DNA of 64,000 bases from Methylobacterium sp. FF17 (lineage in GTDB: Bacteria > Pseudomonadota > Alphaproteobacteria > Rhizobiales > Beijerinckiaceae). Positions 34,684-43,005 of this stretch are shown one piece after another (the first letter of the stretch is position 1; each line of letters opens with the position of its first letter). The stretch lies in contig NZ_CP107532.1 of NCBI RefSeq assembly GCF_025813715.1, positions 434,001-498,000 of the forward strand, written 5' to 3'. The notes beneath the pieces were generated by a model, which was given only the letters and a program-made list of their open reading frames with translations, had not been told where the DNA came from and did no database searches. The position numbers and the translations under genes are program-made.

Positions 34684-37600
34684 TCAGATCCGGCGGGCGG
34701 GCGCGACCGTCCCGGGGCTCGGCGGCGGCGCGCCGAGGAGGCTCATCGCGTTGTCGAGCACGATCGGCGCCGGCGGCTCGTTGGCGGCCGGATCCGGAAC
34801 CTTGGGCTTGAAGGCGGCGGCCTGGGCCTTCGCCGTGGCGAGGGCCTTTGGCTCCAGCTTCAGGGCCACGTCGTCGCGCTTCTTGGCGGCGTCGACGTCG
34901 CCCTGGCCGGAGGCCGCCGAGAACCAGAGGTAGGATTGCTCCAGGTCCTGCTGCACGCCCATCCCGCGCGCGTAGAGGACGGCGAGGTTGTACTGGCTGT
35001 CCCGCAGGCCGAGTTCGGCCCCGCGCCGGAACCACTGCGCGGCGGTGGCGAAGTCGGGCTTGCCGCCCACGGCGGGGTTCTCGGCGTGGATGACCGCGAG
35101 GTTGTGCATGGCGCGGGCATTGCCGCGTTCGGCGGCGCGGCCGTACCAGAGCCTCGCCTGAGCGAGGTCGCGCGGCAGGCCGACGCCCTTCTCGTGCAGG
35201 CTACCGAGCTTGTACTGCGCCGGGGCGTAGCCGGCCGAGCCGAGCTTCTCGAAGATCTTCGCGGCCAGCGTGCCGTCGCGCGGCATGCCGCGACCTTCGG
35301 CGGCCCGCGCGGCGAGGTCGTAGGCGGCGCTGCCGTCGCCGTCGAGGGTGGCCTGGCGCAGCTTGCCCAGGGCGGGCGGCACGGCCGCGAGGTCTGGGAC
35401 GAGGCTCGCGAGGGTGGGCACGCGCGGAACCTCGATCCGGGAAGGGCCCGTCGCAGGGGCGGCGGCCGGATCCGCGAGCGACTGGGTCGTCTGCGGGTCG
35501 GCGAGCGGCTTCGGGCCCGCCTTCGCATCGGCGGCCTTGGTGTCCGAGGCAGCCTTCGTGTCCGACGTTTGTGCCGGCGCTGCGCCGGCGCCCTCGGGCG
35601 TCGGCTGGGTCAAGCCGGTCTCGGCTACCTTGGAATCGGCCACCTTGGAATCGGCCAGCTGGGGATCGGCCGGGCGGCGGGCGGACACCGCCTGGAGGGC
35701 CCCCAGGGCCAGGACGATGGCAGCCAGTCCGAGGAGCAGGGGCTTGCGGCGGCGGTCGATTCCACCGCGCAGGCGCGCCAGCAGGCTGTCCCGCCGGGCC
35801 TCCACCGGCCCGTCGCGAACCTCGGCTTGCAGATGACCGGCCTGCCCCGCAGCTTCGGCCTGGGCGGCCTGGGCCGCGCGCCGGGCGGCGGCGATGAAGC
35901 TGCTCTTGATGTCGCTCTCAGCACCGATCGGCGCGTCACCCGCCTCGACCGGGCGCTCGCGTCCGGGCCGACCGGCCCCCGGCTCCAGGGGAAGGTCAGG
36001 GCCGGTGTGGAGGGCGCTCGAAGCCTGTCGCCGTTCGGCGCGCAGGGCTTCCTGGCGCGGCGTGACGGAATTCGCGCGCTCGGCCAGGGTCTCGCGCAGC
36101 GTGCGCGCCGAGGCCGGACCCGTCCCTTCGCCGTCGGGGGTGCCGACGCGGCCGACCAGGCGCTCCAGCGCGGCATAGACGCCCGTGAGGGTCGATTGCA
36201 TCCGCTGCTCGGACGCGACCTGATGCGCGCGCAGGTCGGCGAGGCTGGCGCGCAGCAGGCCGACCTCGCTCGGGTCGGCGGCCCCCATGGACTCGGCGAC
36301 GGCGTGGCGGGCGGCGCGTTCCACCGCCGCCTCGATGGGGGCCTCGGCGCGCAGGGCCGAGACCTGATCGAGGAGGTCGCTCATCGTCCGTTCGAGGCCG
36401 GCGATCGCCGGGTCGGCGTCACGGGTGTCGATCCGCTGGGCCAGCGCCAGGACCTGCTGCTCCAGGGCGTCGAGGCCCTCGTCGCGCGGGCCGTCGCCGG
36501 TGCCGATGCGGTCGAGCTTGACCGCGAGGTCGTGCAGCATGGCGTGGATGGAGGCGATGTCCTCGCCCGGCACCACGGGGCGGCGCAGGGTGGCGCCGAG
36601 GTCCTCCAGGCGCCCGATCAGGTCGCCGACCGGGTTGATGTGGACCCGCTCGACCTGCTCGGCGAGGGCGTCGAGCCGATGGAGGATCGCGTCGGATTGC
36701 CCCTCGAAGCCGACGGGGGCGCTGCCGCGCAGGGCGTCGAGCTTGGCCCCCATCTCCTCGATGCGCTCGCCGATGGCGGCGTCCGGCCCGGAGCGGAGGC
36801 CGCTGCGGATCTCCTCGAGGATCGGGCGCAGTTCGGCGTAACCGCCGCCCTTGCCGGGCATGCCGTCCTGAAGCTGCGTGATCTGGTTGCTGATCGCCTG
36901 CAGGCCGGCGGCGAGGCTCTGAATCCGCTCGGGGCCGGCGAGCGATCCGATCAGGCGGCGGATCTCGTCGAGTTCGCGGTAGAGGCCCGCATGGGCATCC
37001 GCCTCGCCGAGGCCGGCCGGCGCGCTGTGGAGCGCGCCCTCCACCTTCGCCGCGAGGCGCTCCACATCCGCCGCCACGCGGGCGTGGACGTTCTCCGCCA
37101 CATCCTCGGCCAGGCGCTCGACCTGCACCCGCAGCAGCTCGATCGGCGCCGCGATGGCGGCGAGTTCGGACGGGGCCTGCGCCTTCTCGACGCCCGCCGC
37201 GAGGGCGCGCATCGCCTGTTCGAGGGCGCCGACGTCGCGGCCGCTGGCGAGGCCACCGATCGATTCGCGCAGGCGGTTCGTCTCGCTCTGGAGTTCGGCG
37301 ATGGCGGGAGGGCCGGCTTTGCGTCCCTCCGGCTGGGCCGCGCCGCCCGCGAGTTCGCGCTGGCGCTGGCGGATCTCGCTGACGGCATCGCGGATCTCGG
37401 TGATGGCGGGACGGCCGCGCCGGCCGATCGCACGCGGCGCCGCGACCTGCTCGCCGATCTCGTTCATGCGCCGCTCGATCTCGGCGAGGCGCAGCGCCAT
37501 CTCGGAGGTCGCGGCCGGGGCGGATTCGGCGGCCGGGCGCCCGGCAGCGCCGCCCGTCGCGGGGCCGGCTTCCGGGAGGCTCCGGGGGACGCGCCGGTCG

Positions 37601-37983
37601 AGGGCGTCGAGGCGCCGCATCATCTCGGACAGCGCGGAATCGAGGCCGGCGCTCGCGGCGGGCGCCTCGGCCCTCGGAGCCGCCACCGGCGCGGCGGCCT
37701 CGGCGCGCGTCTCCGGACCCGGCGCCTCGCCGGGCGATTCGGAGCGGGCGACGGATGCGGCGGGCTTGTCCGGACGGGTCGGCTCGCGTGCGGCGGCTTG
37801 CTGTGGGGTGTCTTGGTGAGAGGCGGCTTGGTGGGGGGCGGCCTGATGTGGGCCGCTTTCGGGTTCGACGATGGAGGCGATCCAGGTCTCCACCGGCACG
37901 CCCGCGCGCCGGGCCACGTCGCGCGCGGCTTCGAGCACGTCGGGATCGAAACCATCGAGGCTGAGCGTGGCGTTGCGTGTCAT
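34684..37983 (-). CDS. podJ: PodJ-like polar organising protein with Sel1 repeats
   Basis: A 1099-residue protein with the layout of Caulobacter PodJ: a long cytoplasmic coiled-coil region (about 90-650), one membrane segment (about 746-767, LLLGLAAIVLALGALQAVSA), a low-complexity periplasmic spacer with repeated DSKVA/DTKAA units, then about four Sel1-like repeats (about 885-1055; AQYKLGSLHEKGVGLPRD, AMHNLAVIHAE, SQYNLAVLYARGMGV). The first about 40 residues form a small conserved domain. PodJ scaffolds polar assembly of flagella, pili and division factors. No peptidoglycan-binding domain is seen after the Sel1 repeats, unlike Caulobacter PodJ. ATG 37983 is used; a TTG lies two codons upstream. 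Confidence 0.78.
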   Translation of the reverse strand: MTRNATLSLDGFDPDVLEAARDVARRAGVPVETWIASIVEPESGPHQAAPHQAASHQDTPQQAAAREPTRPDKPAASVARSESPGEAPGPETRAEAAAPVAAPRAEAPAASAGLDSALSEMMRRLDALDRRVPRSLPEAGPATGGAAGRPAAESAPAATSEMALRLAEIERRMNEIGEQVAAPRAIGRRGRPAITEIRDAVSEIRQRQRELAGGAAQPEGRKAGPPAIAELQSETNRLRESIGGLASGRDVGALEQAMRALAAGVEKAQAPSELAAIAAPIELLRVQVERLAEDVAENVHARVAADVERLAAKVEGALHSAPAGLGEADAHAGLYRELDEIRRLIGSLAGPERIQSLAAGLQAISNQITQLQDGMPGKGGGYAELRPILEEIRSGLRSGPDAAIGERIEEMGAKLDALRGSAPVGFEGQSDAILHRLDALAEQVERVHINPVGDLIGRLEDLGATLRRPVVPGEDIASIHAMLHDLAVKLDRIGTGDGPRDEGLDALEQQVLALAQRIDTRDADPAIAGLERTMSDLLDQVSALRAEAPIEAAVERAARHAVAESMGAADPSEVGLLRASLADLRAHQVASEQRMQSTLTGVYAALERLVGRVGTPDGEGTGPASARTLRETLAERANSVTPRQEALRAERRQASSALHTGPDLPLEPGAGRPGRERPVEAGDAPIGAESDIKSSFIAAARRAAQAAQAEAAGQAGHLQAEVRDGPVEARRDSLLARLRGGIDRRRKPLLLGLAAIVLALGALQAVSARRPADPQLADSKVADSKVAETGLTQPTPEGAGAAPAQTSDTKAASDTKAADAKAGPKPLADPQTTQSLADPAAAPATGPSRIEVPRVPTLASLVPDLAAVPPALGKLRQATLDGDGSAAYDLAARAAEGRGMPRDGTLAAKIFEKLGSAGYAPAQYKLGSLHEKGVGLPRDLAQARLWYGRAAERGNARAMHNLAVIHAENPAVGGKPDFATAAQWFRRGAELGLRDSQYNLAVLYARGMGVQQDLEQSYLWFSAASGQGDVDAAKKRDDVALKLEPKALATAKAQAAAFKPKVPDPAANEPPAPIVLDNAMSLLGAPPPSPGTVAPARRI

Positions 37984-38094
37984 CGTCAAACCTGACTCGG
38001 CGAAGTCCGTGGCTCGATCCGCGGCAGACCCCAGGCGGAACGCGCATGAGGCCTTAACGGCAGATCCTGTGATGGGGACATTTGATAATCTTGG

Positions 38095-38109
38095 TAAACA
38101 GGCAGTTAA
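38095..38109. promoter_or_regulatory. CtrA-like binding site between podJ-like and acyl-CoA dehydrogenase genes
   Basis: TAAA (38095-38098), seven bases, TTAA (38106-38109), 7 of 8 matches to TTAA-N7-TTAA, in the 279-bp divergent region: 112 bp from the podJ-like start and 154 bp from the dehydrogenase start. Binding is inferred. Confidence 0.35.
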
Positions 38110-38262
38110 GGTTTAGCGAATGCCATCGGGAACACCGTCGGGCCGCCGGGACGCCACCCCTTTGCGGCGCCCGAAAAATAGTTTAGATGTGAACCATCAG
38201 GTGCGCCGGCCGGTCGAGAGGCGGGGTCAGGATCGCAACCGTTTCCGGGGAGATGCTGCGCG

Positions 38263-40050
38263 ATGCCAAGCTACAAGGCGCCGGTCGAGGACGTCCTCTT
38301 CCTCCTGAACGACGTGCTCGCGTTCCATCGCTACGACAACCTGCGCGGGTTCGCGGATGCTTCCGCCGACGTGATCGAAGCGGTGCTCAACGAGGGCGCC
38401 AAGCTCGCCGAGACCGTGCTCGCGCCGCTCAACGCCATCGGCGACCGGGAGGGCTGCACCCGCCACCCGGACGGAAGCGTGACGACGCCGAAGGGCTTCA
38501 AGGCGGCCTACGACGCCTATGCGAATGGCGGCTGGATGGGGCTGTCGATGCCCGAGGCGTTCGGCGGCCAGGCCCTACCCCACACCCTCAACATCGCGAT
38601 CCAGGAATTCGCCTCGGCCGCCAACCTCGCGCTCGGCATGTATCCGGGCCTGACCCAGGGGGCGATGGCCGCCCTCCTCGTCCACGGCTCGGAGGAGCAG
38701 AAGGCGACCTACCTGCCCCAGATGGTCGAGGGCGCCTGGACCGGTACCATGAACCTCACCGAGCCGCATTGCGGCACGGATCTCGGCCTCCTCAAGACCA
38801 AGGCGGTGCCGAACGGCGACGGCTCCTACAGCCTCACCGGCACCAAGATCTTCATCTCGGCGGGCGAGCACGACCTCTCCGAGAACATCATCCACCTCGT
38901 CATCGCCCGCATCGAGGGCGCGCCGGCCGGCACCAAGGGCATCTCGCTCTTCGTGGTGCCGAAGTTCCTGGTGAACGCCGACGGCTCGGTCGGTGAACGC
39001 AACCCGGTCTCCTGCGGCTCCCTCGAGCACAAGATGGGCATCCACGGCAACTCCACCTGCGTCATGAACTACGACGGGGCGAAGGGCTGGCTCGTCGGCC
39101 AGGAGAATCGCGGCCTCAACGCGATGTTCGTGATGATGAACGAGGCCCGCCTCGCGGTCGGCGTGCAGGGACTCGGGCAATCCGAGGTCGCCTACCAGAA
39201 CGCCGTCGCCTACGCGCGGGACCGGCTGCAGGGCCGTTCGCTCACGGGCGCCAAGGCGCCCGAGAAGGCCGCCGATCCGATCATCGTCCACCCGGACGTG
39301 CGCCGGACGCTCATGGGCATCCGCGCCTTCAACGAGGCCGCCCGCGCCCTCGTGCTCTGGACCGCGCTCCAGGCCGATATCGGCCATCGCTCCGAGGACG
39401 AGGCCGAGCGGCAGCGCGCGGAGGACCACATGGGCCTGATGACCCCCGTGGTGAAGGGCGTGCTCACCGACCGGGGCTTCGCCAACGCGGTCGAGGCCCA
39501 GCAGATGTTCGGCGGCCACGGCTACATCGAGGAATGGGGCATGTCGCAGTTCGTGCGCGATGCCCGCATCGCCATGATCTACGAGGGCGCCAACGGCATC
39601 CAGGCCATGGACCTGATCGGCCGCAAGCTGCCCAAGGACGGCGGCCGCGCCATGATGAGCTTCCTCGGCGAGGTCCAGACCTTCCTCAAGGACCACGGCG
39701 AAGACGAGGGCATGAAGCCCTTCGTCGCCCCGCTCCAGGCCGGGCTGAACGACCTCCAGGGCGCCACCATGTGGTTCATGCAGAACGCCTTCACCAAGCC
39801 CGACAACGCGGGCGCGGGGGCCACCGACTACATGCACCTCCTCGGCCTCGTGGCCCTCGGCTACATGTGGGCGCGCATCGCCAAGGCGGCCCTCGCCCGC
39901 CAGGCGGAAGGCCCGTCCGAGACGATGGCCGCCAAGCTGGTGGTCGGCCGCTTCTACATGGAGCGGATGCTGCCCGAGACCGGGATGCGGCTCACGCGCA
40001 TCAAGGCGGGGTCGGACACGACGATGGCGCTCGGCGCCGAGGCGTTTTAG
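38263..40050 (+). CDS. Acyl-CoA dehydrogenase (DmdC-like, long form)
   Basis: A 595-residue flavoprotein with an N-terminal extension (about 1-40), the ACAD core and an extra C-terminal domain (about 470-595), as in the long DmdC/AcdA-type dehydrogenases. Motifs: LTEPHCGTDLG (flavin/substrate loop), MGIHGNSTC, QMFGGHGYIEEW, and MIYEGANGIQAMDLIGRKL where Glu441 is the likely catalytic base. It oxidises an acyl-CoA to the 2-enoyl-CoA. With the thiolase and FadJ-like genes downstream it completes a beta-oxidation set. A 206-bp spacer with a palindromic element follows. Confidence 0.93.
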   Translation: MPSYKAPVEDVLFLLNDVLAFHRYDNLRGFADASADVIEAVLNEGAKLAETVLAPLNAIGDREGCTRHPDGSVTTPKGFKAAYDAYANGGWMGLSMPEAFGGQALPHTLNIAIQEFASAANLALGMYPGLTQGAMAALLVHGSEEQKATYLPQMVEGAWTGTMNLTEPHCGTDLGLLKTKAVPNGDGSYSLTGTKIFISAGEHDLSENIIHLVIARIEGAPAGTKGISLFVVPKFLVNADGSVGERNPVSCGSLEHKMGIHGNSTCVMNYDGAKGWLVGQENRGLNAMFVMMNEARLAVGVQGLGQSEVAYQNAVAYARDRLQGRSLTGAKAPEKAADPIIVHPDVRRTLMGIRAFNEAARALVLWTALQADIGHRSEDEAERQRAEDHMGLMTPVVKGVLTDRGFANAVEAQQMFGGHGYIEEWGMSQFVRDARIAMIYEGANGIQAMDLIGRKLPKDGGRAMMSFLGEVQTFLKDHGEDEGMKPFVAPLQAGLNDLQGATMWFMQNAFTKPDNAGAGATDYMHLLGLVALGYMWARIAKAALARQAEGPSETMAAKLVVGRFYMERMLPETGMRLTRIKAGSDTTMALGAEAF

Positions 40051-40077
40051 ACCGGACCGACCGCACGCCGGAACACC

Positions 40078-40195
40078 ACGTCATTCCGGGGCGCCCGCGG
40101 GGCGGGCCCGGAACCCGGAACCGCCGACGCGGGCGACCTTGCCACGACCTGCGGTTCCGGCTTCCGGGCTCCGCTTCGCGGCCCCGGAACGACGT
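40078..40195. repeat. Nested-palindrome intergenic element (REP/RIPE-like)
   Basis: The 206-bp gap between the dehydrogenase and thiolase genes is mostly one long imperfect palindrome. The outer arms, ACGTCATTCCGGGGC (40078-40092) and GCCCCGGAACGACGT (40181-40195), differ at one position. The inner arms at 40106-40124 and 40151-40169 (core GCCCGGAA...GGAACCGC) also differ at one position. The RNA could fold into a long hairpin. Its shape resembles the dispersed palindromic elements common in rhizobial and methylobacterial intergenic DNA; copy number cannot be judged from one window. Confidence 0.7.
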
Positions 40196-40256
40196 CGGGA
40201 CCGAATACAGTTTTGAATGCCGGCGCCCGACGAGGGCGACCCATGGGGAAACGCAC

Positions 40257-41465
40257 ATGCCCGAGGCCTTCATCTACGACCACGTCCGGACCCCCCGGGG
40301 CCGCGGCAAGCCCGATGGGTCGCTGCACGAGGTGACGGCCCTGCGCCTCGCCGAGGTGGCGCTCCGCGCCCTCAAGGAGCGCAACGACCTCGATACCCGG
40401 CGCGTGGACGACGTGGTGCTCGGCTGCGTCGATCCCGTGGGCGAGGCCGGCGGCGACATCGCCCGCGCGGCGGCGCTGGTCGCCGATTACGGCACGCACG
40501 TGCCCGGCGTGCAGATCAACCGCTTCTGCGCCTCGGGCCTCGACGCGGTGAACTTCGCCGCCGCGCAGGTCATGGCCGGGCAGCACGACATGACGGTGGG
40601 CGGCGGCGTCGAATCCATGAGCCGTGTCGGCCTCGGCGCCTCGGGCGGCGCCTGGCCGGTGGACCCGGCCATCGCGATCAAGTCCTGGTTCATGCCCCAG
40701 GGCGTCTCGGCCGACCTCATCGCCTCGAAATACGGCTTCAGCCGCGACGATTGCGACGCCTACGCGGTCGAGTCGCAGAAGCGCTCCGCCGCCTCCTGGG
40801 CCGAGGGGCGCTTTGCCAACGCCGTCGTGCCCGTGCGCGACATCAACGGCATCACCCTGCTGGCCCAGGACGAGCACATGCGCCCGTCGACCGACATGCA
40901 GTCGCTCGGCCAGCTGAAGGCGTCCTTCGTGCAGATGGGCCAGATGGGTGGCTTCGACGCGGTGGCGATCGACGCGCATCCCGACGTCGAGATGGTCGAC
41001 CACGTCCACCACGCCGGCAATTCCTCGGGCATCGTCGACGGCGCCGCCGCCGTGCTGATCGGCTCGGCCGAGGCCGGCAGCGCCGCCGGGCTGAAGCCCC
41101 GGGCTCGCATCCGCGCCTTCGCCAATATCGGCTCGGATCCGGCCCTGATGCTCACCGGCCCGGTCGACGTCACGAAGAAGGTGCTGGCCCGGGCCGGCAT
41201 GAGCCTGTCCGACATCGACCTCTTCGAGGTCAACGAGGCCTTCGCCGCGGTGGTCCTGCGCTTCCAGCAGGCCTTCGACGTGGATCCGGCCCGGATCAAC
41301 GTCTGCGGCGGCGCCATCGCCATGGGCCATCCGCTCGGCGCCACCGGCGCGATGATCCTCGGCACGGTGCTCGACGAACTAGAGCGCACCGGCAAGGAGC
41401 GCGCGCTCGTCACCCTGTGCATCGGCGCCGGCATGGGCACGGCGACCATCATCGAGCGGGTGTGA
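40257..41465 (+). CDS. Acetyl-CoA C-acetyltransferase (thiolase)
   Basis: A 402-residue thiolase II with nucleophile Cys91 (NRFCASGLDAV), His358 (AMGHPLGATG) and Cys388 (LCIGAGMG) as the expected catalytic set. It cleaves 3-ketoacyl-CoA or condenses acetyl-CoA. GGGGAA about 8 bases upstream supports the ATG at 40257. Placed between an acyl-CoA dehydrogenase and a FadJ-like enzyme, it more likely works in degradation than in synthesis. Confidence 0.94.
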   Translation: MPEAFIYDHVRTPRGRGKPDGSLHEVTALRLAEVALRALKERNDLDTRRVDDVVLGCVDPVGEAGGDIARAAALVADYGTHVPGVQINRFCASGLDAVNFAAAQVMAGQHDMTVGGGVESMSRVGLGASGGAWPVDPAIAIKSWFMPQGVSADLIASKYGFSRDDCDAYAVESQKRSAASWAEGRFANAVVPVRDINGITLLAQDEHMRPSTDMQSLGQLKASFVQMGQMGGFDAVAIDAHPDVEMVDHVHHAGNSSGIVDGAAAVLIGSAEAGSAAGLKPRARIRAFANIGSDPALMLTGPVDVTKKVLARAGMSLSDIDLFEVNEAFAAVVLRFQQAFDVDPARINVCGGAIAMGHPLGATGAMILGTVLDELERTGKERALVTLCIGAGMGTATIIERV

Positions 41466-41567
41466 GAGCGGTGCGCCTCCCAAAGCCCGCGCAACTGCGC
41501 TAGAGGGCGGCGCCCGGCGCGGTTGCGCGGCGGGCACAAGAACCAAGACCGTTGAGGAAACGCCACG

Positions 41568-42056
41568 ATGACGCGCCTGCTCGCCACCCTCTGCCTGACG
41601 ACCGCCCTGTGCCTGCCGATGGCCGCCCGCGCCGACGATGCGGCCGACCGGATCGCGGCGGCCAAGGACCTCGTCCAGAAGACGACCCTGAAGAACCTGG
41701 AGGTCGGCTTCACCGGCGCGCTGGAGAAGACGGTCGCTCCGATGAAGGAGGACAAGGCCGAGGCGGTCCGCAAGGAGATCCGGGCCGAGTTCGACAAGCA
41801 GCGCGAGACCATGCTCGACGGCCTCTCGAAGGCCTACGCCGAGAAGTTCACCCTCGACGAGTTGAAGCACCTCTCGGGGATCTACGGCGACAAGACCTAC
41901 CAGAAGTTCCAGGCGATCAACGCCGACCCGGCCTCCTCGGTGACGGCGGTTTCCCAGGCCGCGGTGACGAAGCTCCTGAACATGCTGGCCATCGCCTCGG
42001 CCGGCGATTCGCAGGCCACTGGGGGTGCCGCCCCCATGCCGATGCCGGCGCGCTGA
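41568..42056 (+). CDS. Secreted DUF2059-like protein
   Basis: A 162-residue protein with a signal peptide (about 1-23, cleavage near AARA-DD) and a helical, charged domain (about 30-140) resembling DUF2059: LDGLSKAYAEKFTLDELKHLSGIYGDKTYQKF in parts is the typical C-terminal helix pair. Probably periplasmic; function unknown. It lies in the middle of the beta-oxidation genes but with its own spacing (102 bp), so a functional tie is not implied. Confidence 0.75.
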   Translation: MTRLLATLCLTTALCLPMAARADDAADRIAAAKDLVQKTTLKNLEVGFTGALEKTVAPMKEDKAEAVRKEIRAEFDKQRETMLDGLSKAYAEKFTLDELKHLSGIYGDKTYQKFQAINADPASSVTAVSQAAVTKLLNMLAIASAGDSQATGGAAPMPMPAR

Positions 42057-42086
42057 GGCGGGACGGCGGGCGCTCCGATGGCCGGC

Positions 42087-42887
42087 TCAAGCCACCTGCG
42101 CGAGGGCGTGAGCGTCCATCGGCAAACCGGAGGCCGAGAAGCCGGCCACCGGCGGCAGCGCCTCGAGCTGGGGCTTGGAGAAGTGGTAGCCCTGGAACAG
42201 GGTCGCGCCGAGGCCGCGCAGGGTCTCGAGCTCGGCCTGGGTCTCCACGCCCTCGGCGATCACCGCGATGCCGAGGGACCGGGCGATCCCGATGATGCCC
42301 GCCACGATGACCCGGCGGCGGGCATCGCCGTCGATGCCGCGCAGCAGGTCCATGTCGATCTTGATGAGGTCGGGGCTGAAGTTCGCCAGCAGGTTCAGGC
42401 CGGCGAAGCCCGCGCCGAAATCGTCGAGCGCCGTGAGGAAGCCCTGGCGGCGATACTCCGCCACGATCCGGGTGACATGGGCGGTATCGCGGAACTTCTC
42501 GTTCTCGGTGAACTCGAACATGATCCGGTCGTGGGCGAAGCCCGCGCGCCGCGCCGCCTCCAGGGACGAACGGATGCAGGCCGCCGGCTCGTAGACGGCG
42601 TTCGGCATGAAGTTGATGGACAGGCGGGTGGCCGCGTCGGCCGGGAACAGGCGGCCGGCGAGCTCGATCGCCTTCACCCGCGCCGCCTGGTCGAAGCGGT
42701 AGACGGTCTCGGGGGTGACCCGGTTGAGGATGGAGGCCGCCGATTCGCCGCCGGCGCCGCGCACCAGGGCTTCGTAGCCCCAGACCCGGTTCGCTTCGAG
42801 ATCGAGGATCGGCTGGAACGCCATGGTGAAGGCAAAATCGAGCTCGGCGCCGTCACGGCAGCCCTGGCACCCGGTGCGTCCGATCAT
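42087..42887 (-). CDS. EAL-domain protein, probable c-di-GMP phosphodiesterase
   Basis: A 266-residue stand-alone EAL domain. All usual active-site elements are visible: YEALVRG (EAL), INFMPNA (Asn ligand), FEFTENE, LDDFGAG (DDFG), IKIDMDL (Lys), AEGVET (Glu) and QGYHFSKP (Gln), so hydrolysis of c-di-GMP to pGpG is plausible. A short N-terminal CxxC (Cys7, Cys10 in GRTGCQGCRDG) could bind metal or sense redox. No GGDEF or PAS domain and no membrane segment. AGGA 8 bases before ATG 42887 supports the start. A CtrA-like site lies about 58 bp upstream; c-di-GMP control would fit a motility role. Confidence 0.9.
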   Translation of the reverse strand: MIGRTGCQGCRDGAELDFAFTMAFQPILDLEANRVWGYEALVRGAGGESAASILNRVTPETVYRFDQAARVKAIELAGRLFPADAATRLSINFMPNAVYEPAACIRSSLEAARRAGFAHDRIMFEFTENEKFRDTAHVTRIVAEYRRQGFLTALDDFGAGFAGLNLLANFSPDLIKIDMDLLRGIDGDARRRVIVAGIIGIARSLGIAVIAEGVETQAELETLRGLGATLFQGYHFSKPQLEALPPVAGFSASGLPMDAHALAQVA

Positions 42888-42944
42888 GGTGGTGTCCTGT
42901 CGCGTTGCGGTGCCCCCCGGCGAGTCCGGATGCACCGACAAGTT

Positions 42945-42959
42945 TTGACATCGGCTTAA
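42945..42959. promoter_or_regulatory. CtrA-like site between EAL gene and fadJ
   Basis: TTGA (42945-42948), seven bases, TTAA (42956-42959): 7 of 8 matches to TTAA-N7-TTAA. The same bases start with TTGACA (42945-42950), which could instead be a -35 hexamer for fadJ, although no good -10 follows at 17 bases. Confidence 0.35.
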
Positions 42960-43005
42960 GAAGACGGCCGATGGTCCACACCCGCCGCATATTCGAGGAT
43001 CAGCG

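Noticed and set aside
37994..37998. GANTC (GACTC) just upstream of the podJ-like gene as a CcrM/GcrA site
   Set aside because: A five-base degenerate motif occurs often by chance, and one copy carries no weight without conservation.
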